Positions 18,867-20,000 of a stretch of DNA of 20,000 nucleotides are shown piece after piece. The DNA lies in assembly GCA_009746045.1 (NCBI GenBank), contig RPFO01000670.1, positions 597,954 to 617,953 on the forward strand. Direction: 5' to 3'. Every line of letters starts with the position of its first letter. Position 1 is the stretch's first letter. Below the pieces are notes generated by a model, which worked only from the letters and a program-made list of their open reading frames with translations, was not told the DNA's origin and made no database searches. The translations under genes were made by a program, and so were the position numbers. Origin of the DNA: Mesostigma viride (lineage: Eukaryota; Streptophyta; Mesostigmatophyceae; Mesostigmatales; Mesostigmataceae).

Positions 18867-19726
18867 GATGATTCAGATGCACTGAGAGCTAAGACATCAA
18901 ACAGAACCAGAGCGGAGCATATTGAGGTAAGTCAATATTCACTGCGTAACACCCGTTACGCGATAGCGGTGGTCCATGATGCATCTCCCCGGGGCAGGAT
19001 GTGGCTAACAACACAGCTGAATGGACTCGGAACATGTGGATTCCCAGTGGGGGGGCCTTCCAATTGTCATACTTGACACCTCTTTCCTGTAACGAAAAGA
19101 TTTCCCTTCTTCATGTTCCAGATGAGTCACCGTGCTCCTGCCTTTGTGTTTTTTTGGCGTTTGTAAAGAGATATGGGAGGGTAAACAAAAGCAAAGGCTG
19201 ATATTGCCGTGTGGGGGGCCCGATCCTTGGTTAGTCTCTCAAGTGCCCACAGAAAAACACGAGAGTAGCACACACAGCGCGCAGCCCAGCCTAGCTCCCT
19301 CAGTAAGAGTAAAAGAAAAAGGACAAGAACAGCAAAACAAACGAAAACAAGAAAAAGAACAAAACACAGACACGTAGTGCAATGTGAGCGAAAGGATGGA
19401 GGAAGGTGAGAGGGGGACATCGTATTGAATGTGTAGGCATTGAGGCAGCCGAAGCGTCCCATCCCCGGGTACATTCGTGGCTTTCAAAAAAGCCACAACC
19501 TGCGTGCCAAGAGGAAAATCTGGCTATGTTCAGATTACTTGCCCACGCTCCTTGCTATGATATGCTCACATGGGTCTTATTGCACCCACAGTTTGCCGGA
19601 TCGTTAGCCTGTCCTTTTAGCTAGCCGCGCCCGATTGCAGCTGTGGCATGCCTTTGGCATGAAGGAGACTGCAGGGGTCTCTGCCCTTTCTCCTGTAGTG
19701 CACACACAGGGATTAAAAGCACTTCG

Positions 19727-19754
19727 GTGCTCCGTGACTCCCCAACGGGAGCAC
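19727..19754. repeat. Hairpin, partly overlapping a TTCG tetraloop hairpin
   Basis: GTGCTCCGT pairs with ACGGGAGCAC apart from one bulged G. The first GTGC could instead pair with GCAC at 19719-19722 around a TTCG loop, so two alternative folds compete. The sequence is followed by a TTAA-repeat run. Confidence 0.55.
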
Positions 19755-19959
19755 GAGTTTAATAATTAATTAATTAATTAAGAGGAAAATGCAGGAACGA
19801 TGAGTATGATCCTGAAAACGAGGTTGAGGAAACGCGGAGAGGAAATGCCGGCCGCTGAAACGATTCCGATGGAACTATGGGTTTCGCCGACATGAGGCGG
19901 TGCAGCTGACTATCTCTATGGTGTCGTGTGTGACCGGGAGTGCCGGTTCACGTGCGCAC

Positions 19960-19979
19960 TCGTCGGACTAGCCCGACGA
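19960..19979. repeat. Seven-bp perfect hairpin near the window edge
   Basis: TCGTCGG and CCGACGA flank the loop ACTAGC. After a three-base bulge the stem can continue with GCGCAC against GTGTGC (one wobble pair). It does not fit the hammerhead ribozyme core. Confidence 0.5.
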
Positions 19980-20000
19980 CATGTGTGCTTGGTTGCCCAC

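Larger units (their letters stand above)
18867..20000. other. Upstream flank of the Penelope-like ORF; no gene recognised
   Basis: This stretch should contain the 5' UTR of the leftward element and then host DNA; the boundary is not visible. It holds a purine-rich A/G tract at about 19305-19375, a GC hairpin at 19727-19754, a TTAA-type AT run at 19758-19780 and a second hairpin at 19960-19979. The 115-codon minus-strand frame at 19127-19474 is hydrophobic only because it reads the A/G tract as T/C-rich codons. Confidence 0.5.

Noticed and set aside
19127-19474. Minus-strand 115-codon frame with a hydrophobic run resembling a membrane protein
   Set aside because: The hydrophobic run is the translation of a simple A/G-rich tract read as T/C codons; there is no other support.

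Overview
The window looks like nuclear DNA of a green alga (Viridiplantae, probably Chlorophyta). The reasons are a plant-type 26S proteasome subunit gene with GC-rich exons and GT-AG introns of 579-911 bp, intergenic DNA richer in A and T, and a Penelope-like retroelement whose GIY-YIG nuclease precedes the reverse transcriptase, an arrangement known from green-lineage 'Chlamys' elements. Class-level placement is a guess; nothing suggests a bacterium or an organelle.

Layout. Positions 1-530 hold two joined retroelement remnants on the minus strand: the end of a LINE apurinic-type endonuclease domain, and the frameshifted C-terminus of a Penelope-like element. From about 530 to 4,916 I recognise no gene; this stretch has a microsatellite, an imperfect inverted repeat, one copy of a dispersed repeat and an isolated exon-like ATG. 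Positions 4,917-8,436 (minus) hold a complete four-exon RPT2 gene (26S proteasome regulatory subunit 4), with a predicted 442-residue protein. Positions 9,115-14,727 (plus) hold a five-exon gene that I assembled from domain homology and splice phase. Its predicted 846-residue protein carries BTB, BACK and MATH domains in that order. Positions 14,728-15,809 are repeat-bearing intergenic DNA. Positions 15,810-18,866 (minus) hold an intact 1,018-codon Penelope-like ORF, and the rest is its upstream flank with hairpins and AT-rich sequence.

How the genes relate. RPT2 is a 19S ATPase that unfolds ubiquitinated substrates. BTB-BACK-MATH proteins typically recruit substrates to CUL3 ubiquitin ligases. 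The two genes are head to head, with 678 bp between start codons, so a shared promoter region is possible. Introns of both genes are rich in tandem repeats. One repeat has copied the end of RPT2 exon 2 together with its splice donor into the following intron. The most unusual items are the intact nuclease-first retroelement, the BTB-BACK-MATH domain order with large insertions inside the domains, and the duplicated splice donor.
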